Part shown: positions 56,140-64,000 of the stretch, piece after piece
Layout of the letters: each line of letters starts with the position of its first letter
Position numbering within the stretch: position 1 is the stretch's first letter
Source of the DNA: Alistipes sp.
GTDB lineage: Bacteria > Bacteroidota > Bacteroidia > Bacteroidales > Rikenellaceae
Length of the DNA stretch: 64,000 bases
Direction: 5' to 3'
Assembly (NCBI GenBank): GCA_017398555.1
Contig: JAFQFV010000007.1
Location: 1 to 64,000, forward strand
The notes under the pieces: model-generated
What the model was told of the DNA's origin: nothing
Database searches by the model: none
What the model saw: the letters and a program-made list of their open reading frames with translations, nothing else
Position numbers and translations under genes: made by a program

Positions 56140-56596
56140 GCAGAGAGGTATCAACCTCGATTTGAGCCATTTGCGCGCACTATTCTTCTTTGCGCTTGCG
56201 AGGATTCCTATGCCCAGAACGTGGCGTAAGTGCTTTATCCGTCTTGCGGGAGTAAATCTTGTCGGTCATAAGTACTTCATTGCACGAGATGTGCAGTTTG
56301 ACTCCATACATCCGGGTAATATCACCATTGAGAACGATGCCCACATCGCCGCAGGTGTCCGCATACTGACCCATCGTCTTGACACAAGCAACCCCGATTT
56401 GAGCGATATTCACTTTATCGAGGGCCATATCACCATCGGCGAGCACGCCTTTATCGGCAGTGGCGCCATCATCACGGGCAACCTCTCTATCGGTCGCAGT
56501 GCCATTATCGGTGCAGGCAGTGTAGTTACCAAGTCTGTTGGTGAGGGAGAGGTTTGGGCAGGCAACCCTGCAAAGTTTATCAAAAAGCGTGGATAG
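56129..56596 (+). CDS. hexapeptide-repeat acyltransferase
   Basis: A 155-residue left-handed beta-helix protein. Hexapeptide repeats run from ITIENDAHIAAGVRIL to IGEHAFIGSGAIITGN and on to IGRSAIIGAGSVVTKSV, ending with EVWAGNPAKFIKKRG, the WbbJ/maltose acetyltransferase-like signature. It likely O-acetylates a sugar of the polysaccharide with acetyl-CoA. It overlaps the preceding glycosyltransferase by 11 bp. Confidence 0.9.
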   Translation: MSLKQRGINLDLSHLRALFFFALARIPMPRTWRKCFIRLAGVNLVGHKYFIARDVQFDSIHPGNITIENDAHIAAGVRILTHRLDTSNPDLSDIHFIEGHITIGEHAFIGSGAIITGNLSIGRSAIIGAGSVVTKSVGEGEVWAGNPAKFIKKRG

Positions 56597-56597
56597 T

Positions 56598-57692
56598 ATG
56601 AGCATAAGCAGCACAACCGAAAGAGGCATATTCTCCCTGCTCCGCACATCTATCTTCGGGGCAGAGGCGGAGTGCTCCCTCTTTGAGGGTATGAGTACAG
56701 AGCAGTGGCAGCAGATATACACCCTTGCCACCGCTCAGGGCGTGCTGGCCTTTGTCTATGATGGTATAAAGTGCCTTCCTGAGGCTCTGCAACCGGGATT
56801 AGATATTCGTATCCAATGGGCGTACAACGTCAGCCATATCGAGAAGATTTATGACCACCAATTGGCCGTAGCTACTCTTGTTGCCGACACCTTTGCCAAA
56901 AGTGGCATCAAGACACTGATACTCAAGGGACTATCCAACGCACAGCTCTACCCCAAGCCGTCACATCGTCAGTCGGGAGATATAGATATCTATCTGATGG
57001 GTGACTTTGAGCGTGGCAATGAGATTATCCGCCAGAAGGGCATCAAGGTCAAGCACGACTACTTTGTCCACAGCGAGTTTATCGTGAAGGGTATCAACAT
57101 CGAGAACCACCTTCACTTTGTCAATCCGAATGTCAATAAGACGGGCCGTTATATCAACGATATGCTCTTGCAACTCTCCGAGGGCTCACTACCCCACCCG
57201 ACTGTTGCAAGTGCGTTAATCCCCTCTGCAACCTTTACAGCGCTATTTCTGCTGCGCCACTCAAGCTGGCACTTTGCCCGTGAGTCTATTAAACTGAGGG
57301 ATTTGTGTGATTGGGCTATCTTCCTTGCCCGTTGCGGTGAGCAGATTGATAGAGAAAAACTTATGGATATGCTCCGCCAGAGCGGACTTGAGCGCTATGC
57401 CGCGATACTGACTACCCTTGCCGTCAAGTACCTTGGCGTAACCTCCCCACTGCCATTCTCGGAGAGTTACGACAAGTTATCTGAGCGCGTGAAAGAGGAT
57501 ATACTTACTTTCGATGCAGGTAAGAGCGGCAAGCGTGGCGTGATTGCCACCTTTATCGGCAAAATCCGCAACAGACGCTCCCGTAAATGGTGCTACGAGC
57601 TGGTTGTACCCGATGGATATATGGGCAATATATGGTTCTCGATTAGAGGATACTTACAAAATCCGTTTGCAATATTCAAAGCGAAGTTGTAA
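56598..57692 (+). CDS. nucleotidyltransferase-fold protein (NTP_transf_5-like)
   Basis: A 364-residue protein. LKGLSNAQLYPKPSHRQSGDIDIYL contains the nucleotidyltransferase signature: a small Gly/Ser segment, then D128 and D130. It belongs to a family often found in capsule and polysaccharide loci, whose members' biochemical role is uncertain. ATG at 56598 begins 1 bp after the acetyltransferase stop; an earlier in-frame start at 56538 would overlap that gene. It is the last cluster gene and converges with the SDR gene, the two stops being 1 bp apart. Confidence 0.78.
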   Translation: MSISSTTERGIFSLLRTSIFGAEAECSLFEGMSTEQWQQIYTLATAQGVLAFVYDGIKCLPEALQPGLDIRIQWAYNVSHIEKIYDHQLAVATLVADTFAKSGIKTLILKGLSNAQLYPKPSHRQSGDIDIYLMGDFERGNEIIRQKGIKVKHDYFVHSEFIVKGINIENHLHFVNPNVNKTGRYINDMLLQLSEGSLPHPTVASALIPSATFTALFLLRHSSWHFARESIKLRDLCDWAIFLARCGEQIDREKLMDMLRQSGLERYAAILTTLAVKYLGVTSPLPFSESYDKLSERVKEDILTFDAGKSGKRGVIATFIGKIRNRRSRKWCYELVVPDGYMGNIWFSIRGYLQNPFAIFKAKL

Positions 57693-57693
57693 C

Positions 57694-58482
57694 CTACAAC
57701 CTATCCAATATTCTGCGGATAGCGGGTATCTTCATCACGGGCAGCAGCACAACTGCCGGCAGTACGGCACAGATAGCCACCACAATCTTCGTAAACAGAC
57801 CGGGGATAACCCTTCTACGGCGACGATTCATCGCCCTAAGACCCTTTTTGGCTACACTCTGGGCAGATGACATCACACCCAACGCCCTAAACAGACGACG
57901 CTTTGAGTCGCTAAGGTTGTAGAGCGGAGTATCTACCGCACCAGGGAATACCGTTGTCACGCTCACACCCTTCTCGCGCATCTCATACCAGAAAGACTGT
58001 GCAAAGCTCTTCAGAGCCACCTTTGTCGAGCCATAGAGAGACATTGTCGGGAATGGTGTCCACGCCGTCATCGAGCACATTATCAAAATCTTACCTTCGC
58101 CCTTTGCCGCCATATCAAGACCAAAGAGGCGACATAACTTCATCGGTGTTGTATAGTGCAGAGCCGTGATAAAGTCAATATATGAGTCTGTTGTCGAGAG
58201 AAACTTACCAAAGTGCAACACTCCTGCATTGGATATAAGGATATCCACCTCGCCCCACTCCTTGGCTCTGCCATATATCTGCTCTGCCGCATCTGCTGCC
58301 GATAGGTCAATATCGATGCACTTCACCACCACATCGCATAGTGACCGCACCTCGGCTGCCACCTGTTCGAGCTGCTCTGCCTGATTGCTTACAAGTATGA
58401 GATTTTGCCCCGCCAGAGCACTCTGACGCGCATACATCGCCCCGATACCGGAACTTGCACCTGTGATTAGAGTAAATTTCAT
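57694..58482 (-). CDS. short-chain dehydrogenase/reductase
   Basis: A 262-residue SDR of the classical type: TGASSGIG at 7-14, NAG at 85-87, catalytic S137, Y150 and K154 in SMTAWT and SLYGSTK. A C-terminal hydrophobic end (VVAICAVLPAVVLLPVMKI) suggests membrane association, as in the Bacteroidetes YqjQ/DltE-like SDRs. Substrate unknown. A TACCTTCG box on the minus strand (58487-58494) is immediately upstream. Confidence 0.9.
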   Translation of the reverse strand: MKFTLITGASSGIGAMYARQSALAGQNLILVSNQAEQLEQVAAEVRSLCDVVVKCIDIDLSAADAAEQIYGRAKEWGEVDILISNAGVLHFGKFLSTTDSYIDFITALHYTTPMKLCRLFGLDMAAKGEGKILIMCSMTAWTPFPTMSLYGSTKVALKSFAQSFWYEMREKGVSVTTVFPGAVDTPLYNLSDSKRRLFRALGVMSSAQSVAKKGLRAMNRRRRRVIPGLFTKIVVAICAVLPAVVLLPVMKIPAIRRILDRL

Positions 58483-58542
58483 AGTGCGAAGGTATCAATT
58501 TCTCAAGAAAATAACTAATTTTGCGACCAAAATCGACACAAT

Positions 58543-58911
58543 ATGCTTACACGAGGACTCGGTGCAATAGCACTCTTGGTTTGTTCAAACCTATTTATGA
58601 CGCTGGCTTGGTATGGTCAGGTGATGTTCAAGTCACGCTTTGAGCGCATCGGAATTATTGCCGTTATCGCTATCAGTTGGCTTGTTGCGCTATTTGAGTA
58701 CTGCTTTATGGTACCTGCAAACCGCCTTGGTAGTAGCGAGTATGGTGGCCCGTTCTCTATTTGGGAGCTGAAGGTTATTCAGGAGGTCGTCTCTCTTACG
58801 GTCTTTACCGTTATCGTACTGCTTGTGATGAAGAATGAGGCCCTGCGTTGGAACCACCTCGTCGGCTTCCTCTGCCTCGTCCTCGCAGTATTCTTTATCT
58901 TTAAGAAGTAA
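58543..58911 (+). CDS. DUF486 (DMT-superfamily-like) membrane protein
   Basis: A 122-residue protein with four helices, matching DUF486: FMTLAWYGQVMFKS, a SWLVALFEYCFMVPANRLGS segment and a second half NEALRWNHLVGFLCLVLAVFFIFKK. It is a small multidrug-transporter-like inner-membrane protein of unknown substrate. A -7 box TAATTTTG lies at 58516-58523. Palindromic element C follows its stop by 13 bp. Confidence 0.87.
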   Translation: MLTRGLGAIALLVCSNLFMTLAWYGQVMFKSRFERIGIIAVIAISWLVALFEYCFMVPANRLGSSEYGGPFSIWELKVIQEVVSLTVFTVIVLLVMKNEALRWNHLVGFLCLVLAVFFIFKK

Positions 58912-58924
58912 TATTCCTTACACC

Positions 58925-59051
58925 ATTTGTCGTCAAAATGCGGTAGTAGGCGTGCATCGTGTAAAAAGCCCAGCGAAGGATAGTACTAAAACGTACAGCC
59001 TTTGCTGGGCTTTTAGGGATGTGCGGCTAATGCCGTATTTTCACGACAAAT
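58925..59051 (+). repeat. palindromic element, copy C
   Basis: 127 bp, inverted relative to copy A, with outer ends ATTTGTCGTCAAAATGCGG and (reverse complement) ATTTGTCGTGAAAATACGG. The core hairpin AAAGCCCAGC...GCTGGGCTTT with GTAC/GTAC in the middle is quite unlike A in sequence, yet fully paired. The 3' T of the element is the last base of the obg stop codon on the minus strand. Confidence 0.72.
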
Positions 59052-60061
59052 TACTGGAGCATTTGCCAGAGACGATCCTTAAGCTTTTGGATATTGTACC
59101 CTGCCACTGACGATATAAAGATTGTCTCAACGCCCTCTGGGAGTTCGGGTTTCATCTGCTCAATAAGCTCCTCGTCGAGCATATCGCACTTGGTAATGGC
59201 AAGGATGCGCTGTTTATCGAGCAGTTCGGGGTTGTACTGCGTCAGCTCGCCCAAAAGCACCTTATAGTCCTCGGCGATATTATCACTATCGGCAGCAATC
59301 ATAAAGAGAAGCGTCGAGTTACGCTCGATATGGCGCAGGAATCGTGTACCGATACCCTTACCCTCGTGTGCACCCTCGATAATACCCGGAATATCCGCCA
59401 TAACGAACGAGTGGCCATCTCGCACCTCCACAATACCGAGATTTGGTTCAAGAGTAGTGAAGGCATAGTTTGCAATCTTCGGTTTTGCAGCCGACACTAC
59501 AGAGAGCAGCGTACTCTTACCCGCATTCGGGAAGCCCACAAGACCCACATCGGCAAGCACCTTCAGCTCAAGGATAAACGCACCCTCATCACCCTCCTCA
59601 CCAGGCTGTGAGTAGCGTGGAGCCTGATTTGTAGCGGTTTTGAAGTGCCAATTACCCAAACCACCGCGACCACCCTTAAGCAGTACCAGCTCCTCGCCAT
59701 CCTCGGTCACCTCACCGACATACTGTAGCTCTGTCTCGCCATCCTCGGTCTCTACTACGCGACGAGCAACAGTTCCCAGCGGCACAGGGATAACGATATC
59801 CTTCGCATCCTTACCACTCGAACGAGCACCTGAGCCACACTGACCATCCTCAGCGAATTGGTGACGCTGATACTTAAGGTGAATCAGAGTCCAATATTGG
59901 CTGTCACCCTTTAAGATGATGCTACCGCCCTTACCGCCATCGCCACCATCGGGGCCACCGAAGGCGACAAACTTCTCACGACGGAAGTGCGCCGAGCCTG
60001 CTCCACCGTGACCGGAACGGGCAAATATCTTTACGTAATCTACAAAATTAGAACCAGCCAT
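59051..60061 (-). CDS. obg: GTPase Obg
   Basis: A 336-residue ribosome-associated GTPase. Obg fold (1-160, glycine-rich: [16 protein letters not shown]), G domain with G1 GFPNAGKST at 176-184, DIPGIIEGA and the G4 motif TKCD. No C-terminal OCT domain, which is common in Bacteroidetes. The leader upstream of its ATG is the 192-bp MITE-like element (3 bp gap), while its stop codon overlaps the end of palindromic element C. It follows argS on the same strand. Confidence 0.96.
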   Translation of the reverse strand: MAGSNFVDYVKIFARSGHGGAGSAHFRREKFVAFGGPDGGDGGKGGSIILKGDSQYWTLIHLKYQRHQFAEDGQCGSGARSSGKDAKDIVIPVPLGTVARRVVETEDGETELQYVGEVTEDGEELVLLKGGRGGLGNWHFKTATNQAPRYSQPGEEGDEGAFILELKVLADVGLVGFPNAGKSTLLSVVSAAKPKIANYAFTTLEPNLGIVEVRDGHSFVMADIPGIIEGAHEGKGIGTRFLRHIERNSTLLFMIAADSDNIAEDYKVLLGELTQYNPELLDKQRILAITKCDMLDEELIEQMKPELPEGVETIFISSVAGYNIQKLKDRLWQMLQ

Positions 60062-60064
60062 AAT

Positions 60065-60256
60065 AGGTATGTTCTATAAATTAGGGTAATTGTATTTTCA
60101 CTACTTAGCAGACTCTATTTCGGCCACTTTTGGATCTATTTCCGTCTATTTCGCACCTTTTCTCGGTCACAATAGGCTATTGCTCCCTCAAAAACCTGCA
60201 AAATAGCCACGAAATATACTCCAAAATCGTCTCGACCTAATTTATAGAACCTACCT
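60065..60256 (-). repeat. 192-bp MITE-like element, copy 2
   Basis: Reverse complement of copy 1 at 3665, the same length. Its terminal inverted repeats are cleaner: AGGTAGGTTCTATAAATTA and AGGTATGTTCTATAAATTA, 18 of 19 matching. Flanks ATAAT and CTGTT do not show a clear target duplication. It lies between argS (upstream) and obg and would supply the 5' leader of obg mRNA. Confidence 0.75.
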
Positions 60257-60284
60257 CTGTTTCAAGATTTAACGCTATACTTGA

Positions 60285-62063
60285 TTACATACGCTCTGGT
60301 ACCTCAATACCAAGCAGTGCCATACCTCGGCGAATTACACGAGCCACCTGTGCTGCGAGCTGCAGACGCATACGCTTTGTATTCTCATCCTGCTCACGAA
60401 GGATTGAGTGGTCGTGATAGTAGCCGTTAAAGAGCTTACAGAGCTCATAAGTATAGGCAGCAATCATAGATGGAGCAAATGCCTCACCTGCGGCTGCAAC
60501 GGTCTGAGGATAGTCACAAAGCACCTTTACCAGCTCAACCTCCTCCGGCAGATAAGCTGCTGTAGCGCTCTGGCTATAATCTATACCCTGCTCCTCTGCC
60601 TTACGAAGCACTGAGCAGATACGGGCGTGTGTGTACTGAATAAATGGGCCTGTATTACCGTTAAAGTCGATACTCTCACGCGGATCGAAGAGCATAGTCT
60701 TCTTAGGATCGACCTTGAGGATAAAGTACTTGAGCGCACCAAGACCAATCATTGCGCAAATCTTGTTTGCCTCCTCCTCAGTACAGCCATCGAGCTTTCC
60801 GAGCTCTGCCGACATCTCACGAGCAGTCGAAATCATCTTCTCTACAAGGTCATCTGCATCAACAACAGTACCCTCACGTGACTTCATCTTACCCTCCGGA
60901 AGCTCAACCATACCGTAAGAGAGGTGATAAATGTCGTCACTCCACTGGTAACCGAGTTTCTTAAGCACCAACTTGAGCACCTGGAAGTGGTAGTTCTGCT
61001 CGTTACCCACAACGTATGTGATACCGTCGAGGTTATTCTGCTCAAAGCGCTGCAGTGCTGTACCCAAGTCCTGAGTCATATATACCGAAGTGCCATCGCC
61101 ACGCAGCAACAACTTCTGATCGAGGCCGTCAGCAGTGAGGTCAATCCAAACCGAACCATCCTCCTTGCGGAAGAAGATACCCTTCTCAAGACCCTCGGCA
61201 ACGATGCTCTTACCGAGCAGGTAGGTCTGACTCTCGTAGTAAACCTTATCAAAATCTACGCCCAAAGCCTTATAAGTGACATCAAAGCCCTCATAAACCC
61301 AGCCGTTCATAGTCTGCCACAACTCGCGCACAGCCTCATCCTTAGCCTCCCACTTACGGAGCATATCCTGCGCCTCAAGAAGGATTGGAGCCGACTTCTT
61401 AGCCTCCTCCTCTGACATTCCGCCCGCTACGAGCTCTGCAATCTCTGCCTTATAGTGCTTGTCGAACTCTACGTAGTAGTCACCCACAAGGTGGTCACCC
61501 TTAATACCTGTGCTCTGAGGAGTTGCACCGTTACCATAACGCTGCCAAGCCACCATAGACTTACAGATGTGGATACCACGGTCATTTACAAGATTTGCCT
61601 TGATGACCTTATGGCCATTTGCTGCAAGAATCTGAGAGACAGAGTAACCGAGCAGGTTGTTACGAATATGACCCAAGTGGAGCGGCTTATTGGTATTTGG
61701 CGAAGAGTACTCAACCATAATGGTCTTACCTGTAGCCTCTGCCTGACCATAGTTCTCTGTAGCGACAATCTGAGCAAAACGCTCCTGCCAGAACTCAGCA
61801 GAGAGTGAGATGTTCAAAAAGCCCTTGATAACATTAAATGCGCTCACCTGACTGCATGTAGCCACCAGCTTCTCGCCAATCTCTGTAGCGGTAGCCTCAG
61901 GAGCCTTACGCGAGAGTTTAAGCAGCGGGAAGGAAACAAGTGTGTAGTCGCCCTCAAACTCCTTACGAGTCTTCTGTATCTGAATCTGTGCAGGGTTTAC
62001 CTGACCATAAAGTTCGGTAACAACACCTAACACAAGCTCCGAAATGTAGTTGTCAATATTCAT
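60285..62063 (-). CDS. argS: arginyl-tRNA synthetase
   Basis: Class I synthetase of 592 residues. The HIGH motif is HLGHIRNN, the KMSK-like motif KMKSREGTVV, the N-terminal Add-1 domain covers about 1-110 and the helical anticodon domain ends in MRLQLAAQVARVIRRGMALLGIEVPERM. A -7 box TATATTTG (minus strand, 62081-62088) lies upstream, and dedA ends 42 bp away on the same strand. Confidence 0.97.
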   Translation of the reverse strand: MNIDNYISELVLGVVTELYGQVNPAQIQIQKTRKEFEGDYTLVSFPLLKLSRKAPEATATEIGEKLVATCSQVSAFNVIKGFLNISLSAEFWQERFAQIVATENYGQAEATGKTIMVEYSSPNTNKPLHLGHIRNNLLGYSVSQILAANGHKVIKANLVNDRGIHICKSMVAWQRYGNGATPQSTGIKGDHLVGDYYVEFDKHYKAEIAELVAGGMSEEEAKKSAPILLEAQDMLRKWEAKDEAVRELWQTMNGWVYEGFDVTYKALGVDFDKVYYESQTYLLGKSIVAEGLEKGIFFRKEDGSVWIDLTADGLDQKLLLRGDGTSVYMTQDLGTALQRFEQNNLDGITYVVGNEQNYHFQVLKLVLKKLGYQWSDDIYHLSYGMVELPEGKMKSREGTVVDADDLVEKMISTAREMSAELGKLDGCTEEEANKICAMIGLGALKYFILKVDPKKTMLFDPRESIDFNGNTGPFIQYTHARICSVLRKAEEQGIDYSQSATAAYLPEEVELVKVLCDYPQTVAAAGEAFAPSMIAAYTYELCKLFNGYYHDHSILREQDENTKRMRLQLAAQVARVIRRGMALLGIEVPERM

Positions 62064-62105
62064 AGTTCTAAAATTTTGTGCAAATATACTAAATAAAGTT
62101 GAAAA

Positions 62106-62735
62106 TCACTCTTTTTTAACACCCTTATAGATAATAAAAGCGAGTGCTATAGCCACCACAGCAGCAATACCATAGCCTATCTCGTGGCTATACTTGGTAA
62201 CGGTCGCTATCAGCTGCTCCTCAGGCACTACCGCCTCAAGGAAGTAACCCAAAGCTGCAAGTACGCCGTTCCACGCACCTGCGCCAATGGCTGTAAAGAG
62301 CGCAAACTTGGCAATATTCATCTTCGCCAAACCTGCAGGGATTGATATGAGCTGACGCACTGCCGGCACAAGACGACCCACGAGTGTTGCCGCAACGCCG
62401 TAGCGAATAAAAAACTGCTCCGCCTTAACCACCTTCTGCTCATCCAGCAGACACATGTGACCCACACGGCTGTTTGCAAACTTATAGACTATCGGCTTAC
62501 CGAGCCACAGAGCCAAAAAGTAGTTTATAAAGGCTCCTATAAGCGCTCCGAGTGTGGCAAATAGGATGACAAGCCAAACATTCAGCTCGCCCGTAGCAGC
62601 CGCCTTATAGGCAGCAGGAGGCACTACAACCTCGCTTGGGAATGGAATAAACGAACTCTCAATGGCCATCAGCAATGTGATAGTCCAATAGTTCAGATTC
62701 TCCAAACACCACTCTATAAAACCTAATGACTCCAT
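62106..62735 (-). CDS. DedA family membrane protein
   Basis: A 209-residue inner-membrane protein with the DedA (SNARE-associated) fold. The re-entrant motif FIPFPSEVVVPPAAY and a conserved GRLVPAVRQLISIPAG arginine-rich segment are seen. DedA proteins act in membrane homeostasis and polyprenyl-phosphate recycling. The -7 box TACCTTTG (minus, 62768-62775) and a GGAGAG Shine-Dalgarno-like element precede the start. Confidence 0.93.
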   Translation of the reverse strand: MESLGFIEWCLENLNYWTITLLMAIESSFIPFPSEVVVPPAAYKAAATGELNVWLVILFATLGALIGAFINYFLALWLGKPIVYKFANSRVGHMCLLDEQKVVKAEQFFIRYGVAATLVGRLVPAVRQLISIPAGLAKMNIAKFALFTAIGAGAWNGVLAALGYFLEAVVPEEQLIATVTKYSHEIGYGIAAVVAIALAFIIYKGVKKE

Positions 62736-62940
62736 ATAACTCTCCTATTTTCTACACATTCAAGACGCAAAGGTAGTGATTATTTCCTGAATTTCCTCGC
62801 CTTTGTTCTATGAACAAAAATAATACTGCAATCAGCAACAGGGATTAACCGATTGATTTTCGCTTTTCGCCGCCACAAAAATTCAAAATTCAGCAGAAAA
62901 GGGTAATTGTGAATAAAAAAATGGCGTCATTACCCCCCCC

Positions 62941-62979
62941 AAAAAAAAAAACGACCACGCAAATCATTTTGCGTGGTCG
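62941..62979 (-). terminator. terminator after the P-loop protein gene
   Basis: CGACCACGCAAA-TCAT-TTTGCGTGGTCG, a 12-bp stem; on the minus strand it is followed by eleven T and then eight G residues (62933-62951). The homopolymer junction is error-prone in sequencing. Confidence 0.85.
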
Positions 62980-63000
62980 GCTCATTGAATATGGCAAAAA

Positions 63001-63399
63001 TTATGGTTTAAGTATTTGTTTTACAACAGCTTGCACAAACTTTGTCAAGGCTGTATAATCGGATTTCTGCTTATTGAATACAATAGGATTATAGACATTA
63101 CGAACGGCCTTGCCAAAAGTTGCATAGTTGCGACTTGTAACTACAACGACATCAAGATTAATATAAGTAGTTATATTCGTTAATACCCAATTCAATTGAT
63201 CGCCACGAGAGCATATGGCAATTCTCTTTTCTTTATATTCAATTACAGCAACAAAATCACCTTTAAGGTTGCCCAATCCGTTCAATGCGGTGTAACTAAC
63301 CAACTTTGCGCCTTTATATAGCAACACTTGTAGTATAAACCTCGATGCGGTGGTTTTTCCCGCATTAGGATCGCCTTTAATCACAACTACTTTTGCCAT
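63001..63399 (-). CDS. small P-loop NTPase-like protein
   Basis: A 132-residue protein of unknown function with a Walker A motif (GDPNAGKTT, 9-17) followed by a helix and an alternating strand pattern (KGDFVAVIEYKEKRIAICSRGD, DVVVVTSRN) as in RecA/kinase-type P-loop folds. No Walker B acid can be assigned surely. It is too short for any P-loop family I can name. It lies 42 bp downstream of an LRR surface protein on the same strand, perhaps in one transcript, and ends with a strong terminator. Confidence 0.6.
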   Translation of the reverse strand: MAKVVVIKGDPNAGKTTASRFILQVLLYKGAKLVSYTALNGLGNLKGDFVAVIEYKEKRIAICSRGDQLNWVLTNITTYINLDVVVVTSRNYATFGKAVRNVYNPIVFNKQKSDYTALTKFVQAVVKQILKP

Positions 63400-63441
63400 A
63401 ATCTTAAAATTTTAATTGTTAATACTTTATTTGTTATTTGG

Positions 63442-64000
63442 TTAAAAATCATACTCGACAATATACGAAGCATAACTGCTCCAACCTGATGCCGATTTAT
63501 ACGCATCTACCGATGCTCGCGGAACGTAAATCTTACGACCGGAAGCGTTGTTGTCGAACATCCCTGAGCCACCCGCTGGCGGAGTTGTCGGCTTACAATA
63601 TACGCTTGTCAGCGAGCGGCAATAAGAGAATACATAATTTCCAATCGAAGTAACACTATCTGGAATTGTAACACTTTTCAGCGAGTAGCATTCATAGAAT
63701 GCACCACTTCCAATCGAAGTAACACTATTCGGAATTGTAACACTTGTCAGCGACCTGCAAGAACTGAATGCACCATGTCCAATCGAAGTTACGCTATCGG
63801 GAATAGTAATGCTTGTTAGCGATTCGCAACCAAGGAATGCTTCACCTCCAATCTCAGTAACGCTATCGGGAATAGTAATGCTTGTTAGCGATTCGCAACC
63901 AAAGAATGCTCTACTTCCAATAAATCTAGTTCCCGCCTTAATTGAATAGCTTGTCAAGGATCTATCAACAGCCTGTACTAAGCATGTATCAGCGTATCTA
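63442..64000 (-). CDS. BspA-like leucine-rich-repeat surface protein, C-terminal part
   Basis: The frame stays open to the right edge, so the start is missing. About 185 residues contain five LRR_5 (Treponema/BspA-type) units of 23 residues each, e.g. A-F-x-x-C-x-S-L-T-S-I-T-I-P-D-S-V-T-S-I-G. A C-terminal domain follows (PPAGGSGMFDNNASGRKIYVP, then a terminal WSSYASYIVEYDF). Such proteins are exposed on the surface and bind host or bacterial ligands. The DNA units are 69 bp and near-identical, suggesting recent expansion. Confidence 0.88.
   Translation of the reverse strand, partial: RYADTCLVQAVDRSLTSYSIKAGTRFIGSRAFFGCESLTSITIPDSVTEIGGEAFLGCESLTSITIPDSVTSIGHGAFSSCRSLTSVTIPNSVTSIGSGAFYECYSLKSVTIPDSVTSIGNYVFSYCRSLTSVYCKPTTPPAGGSGMFDNNASGRKIYVPRASVDAYKSASGWSSYASYIVEYDF

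Noticed and set aside
62933-62951. Homopolymer run considered a phase-variation switch
   Set aside because: It is outside any gene or promoter and forms the T-run of a terminator.

Overview
This window reads as a chromosomal segment of a gut-type member of the Bacteroidales, most likely Alistipes or another Rikenellaceae. Many genes are preceded by the Bacteroidetes promoter signature (a TTTG-type -33 box and a TAnnTTTG -7 box). Classic Shine-Dalgarno sequences are rare. Families largely confined to the phylum are present (DUF4293, DUF4199, DUF4294, DUF5689, BACON, TonB receptors, BspA-like leucine-rich repeats). A cysteate synthase points to sulfonolipid production, an Alistipes trait. The genus is inference; the phylum is secure.

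Layout. 1-7.4 kb holds mostly + strand housekeeping genes: a partial YtfJ-like protein, a SIMPL protein, MBL hydrolase-trmD-lpxB, a degenerate FAH-fold protein with maf, cysteate synthase and mannose-6-phosphate isomerase. 7.4-11.6 kb is a minus-strand operon of beta-galactosidase and LrgA/LrgB-like membrane proteins. 11.6-12.2 kb has tRNA-Gln(TTG) followed by a tandemly duplicated palindromic repeat. 12.2-20 kb carries a hotdog thioesterase, DUF4294, a NAGPA-type glycosidase, ffh, era, a TPR protein and an MFS transporter. 20-24.7 kb (minus) has GDPD, rhamnulose-1-phosphate aldolase, a 2-hydroxyacid dehydrogenase, a glycosyltransferase and an acyl-ACP thioesterase.

24.9-34.8 kb is the most striking accessory locus. 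It encodes a 1109-residue multidomain surface lipoprotein, a NUC1 nuclease lipoprotein, an endonuclease/exonuclease/phosphatase-family nuclease, a TonB-dependent receptor without SusD, and a DUF5689 lipoprotein. I read it as a candidate extracellular nucleic-acid binding, degradation and import system. Then follow a WG-repeat protein, mltG, the SRP RNA gene, a DUF4293/GT2/DUF4199 operon, and a porin-potABCD operon that could carry polyamines across both membranes. Next come an AspT/YidE-type transporter and a TPP-riboswitch-controlled TonB receptor for thiamin.

49.6-50.55 kb is a gene-free, repeat-dense island. It contains inverted octanucleotide arrays around GTGT..ACAC palindromes, palindromic elements with divergent but base-paired hairpins, and a candidate structured RNA with its own minus-strand promoter. 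50.5-57.7 kb encodes an aminotransferase and a compact surface-polysaccharide cluster (polymerase, three glycosyltransferases, an acetyltransferase, a nucleotidyltransferase-fold protein). The end holds an SDR, DUF486, obg, argS, dedA, a small P-loop protein and the C-terminal part of a leucine-rich-repeat surface protein. Two 192-bp MITE-like elements with terminal inverted repeats lie at 3.7 and 60.1 kb in opposite orientation. One provides the lpxB stop codon and the other forms the obg leader. No phage, conjugative element, transposase gene or CRISPR array was seen.
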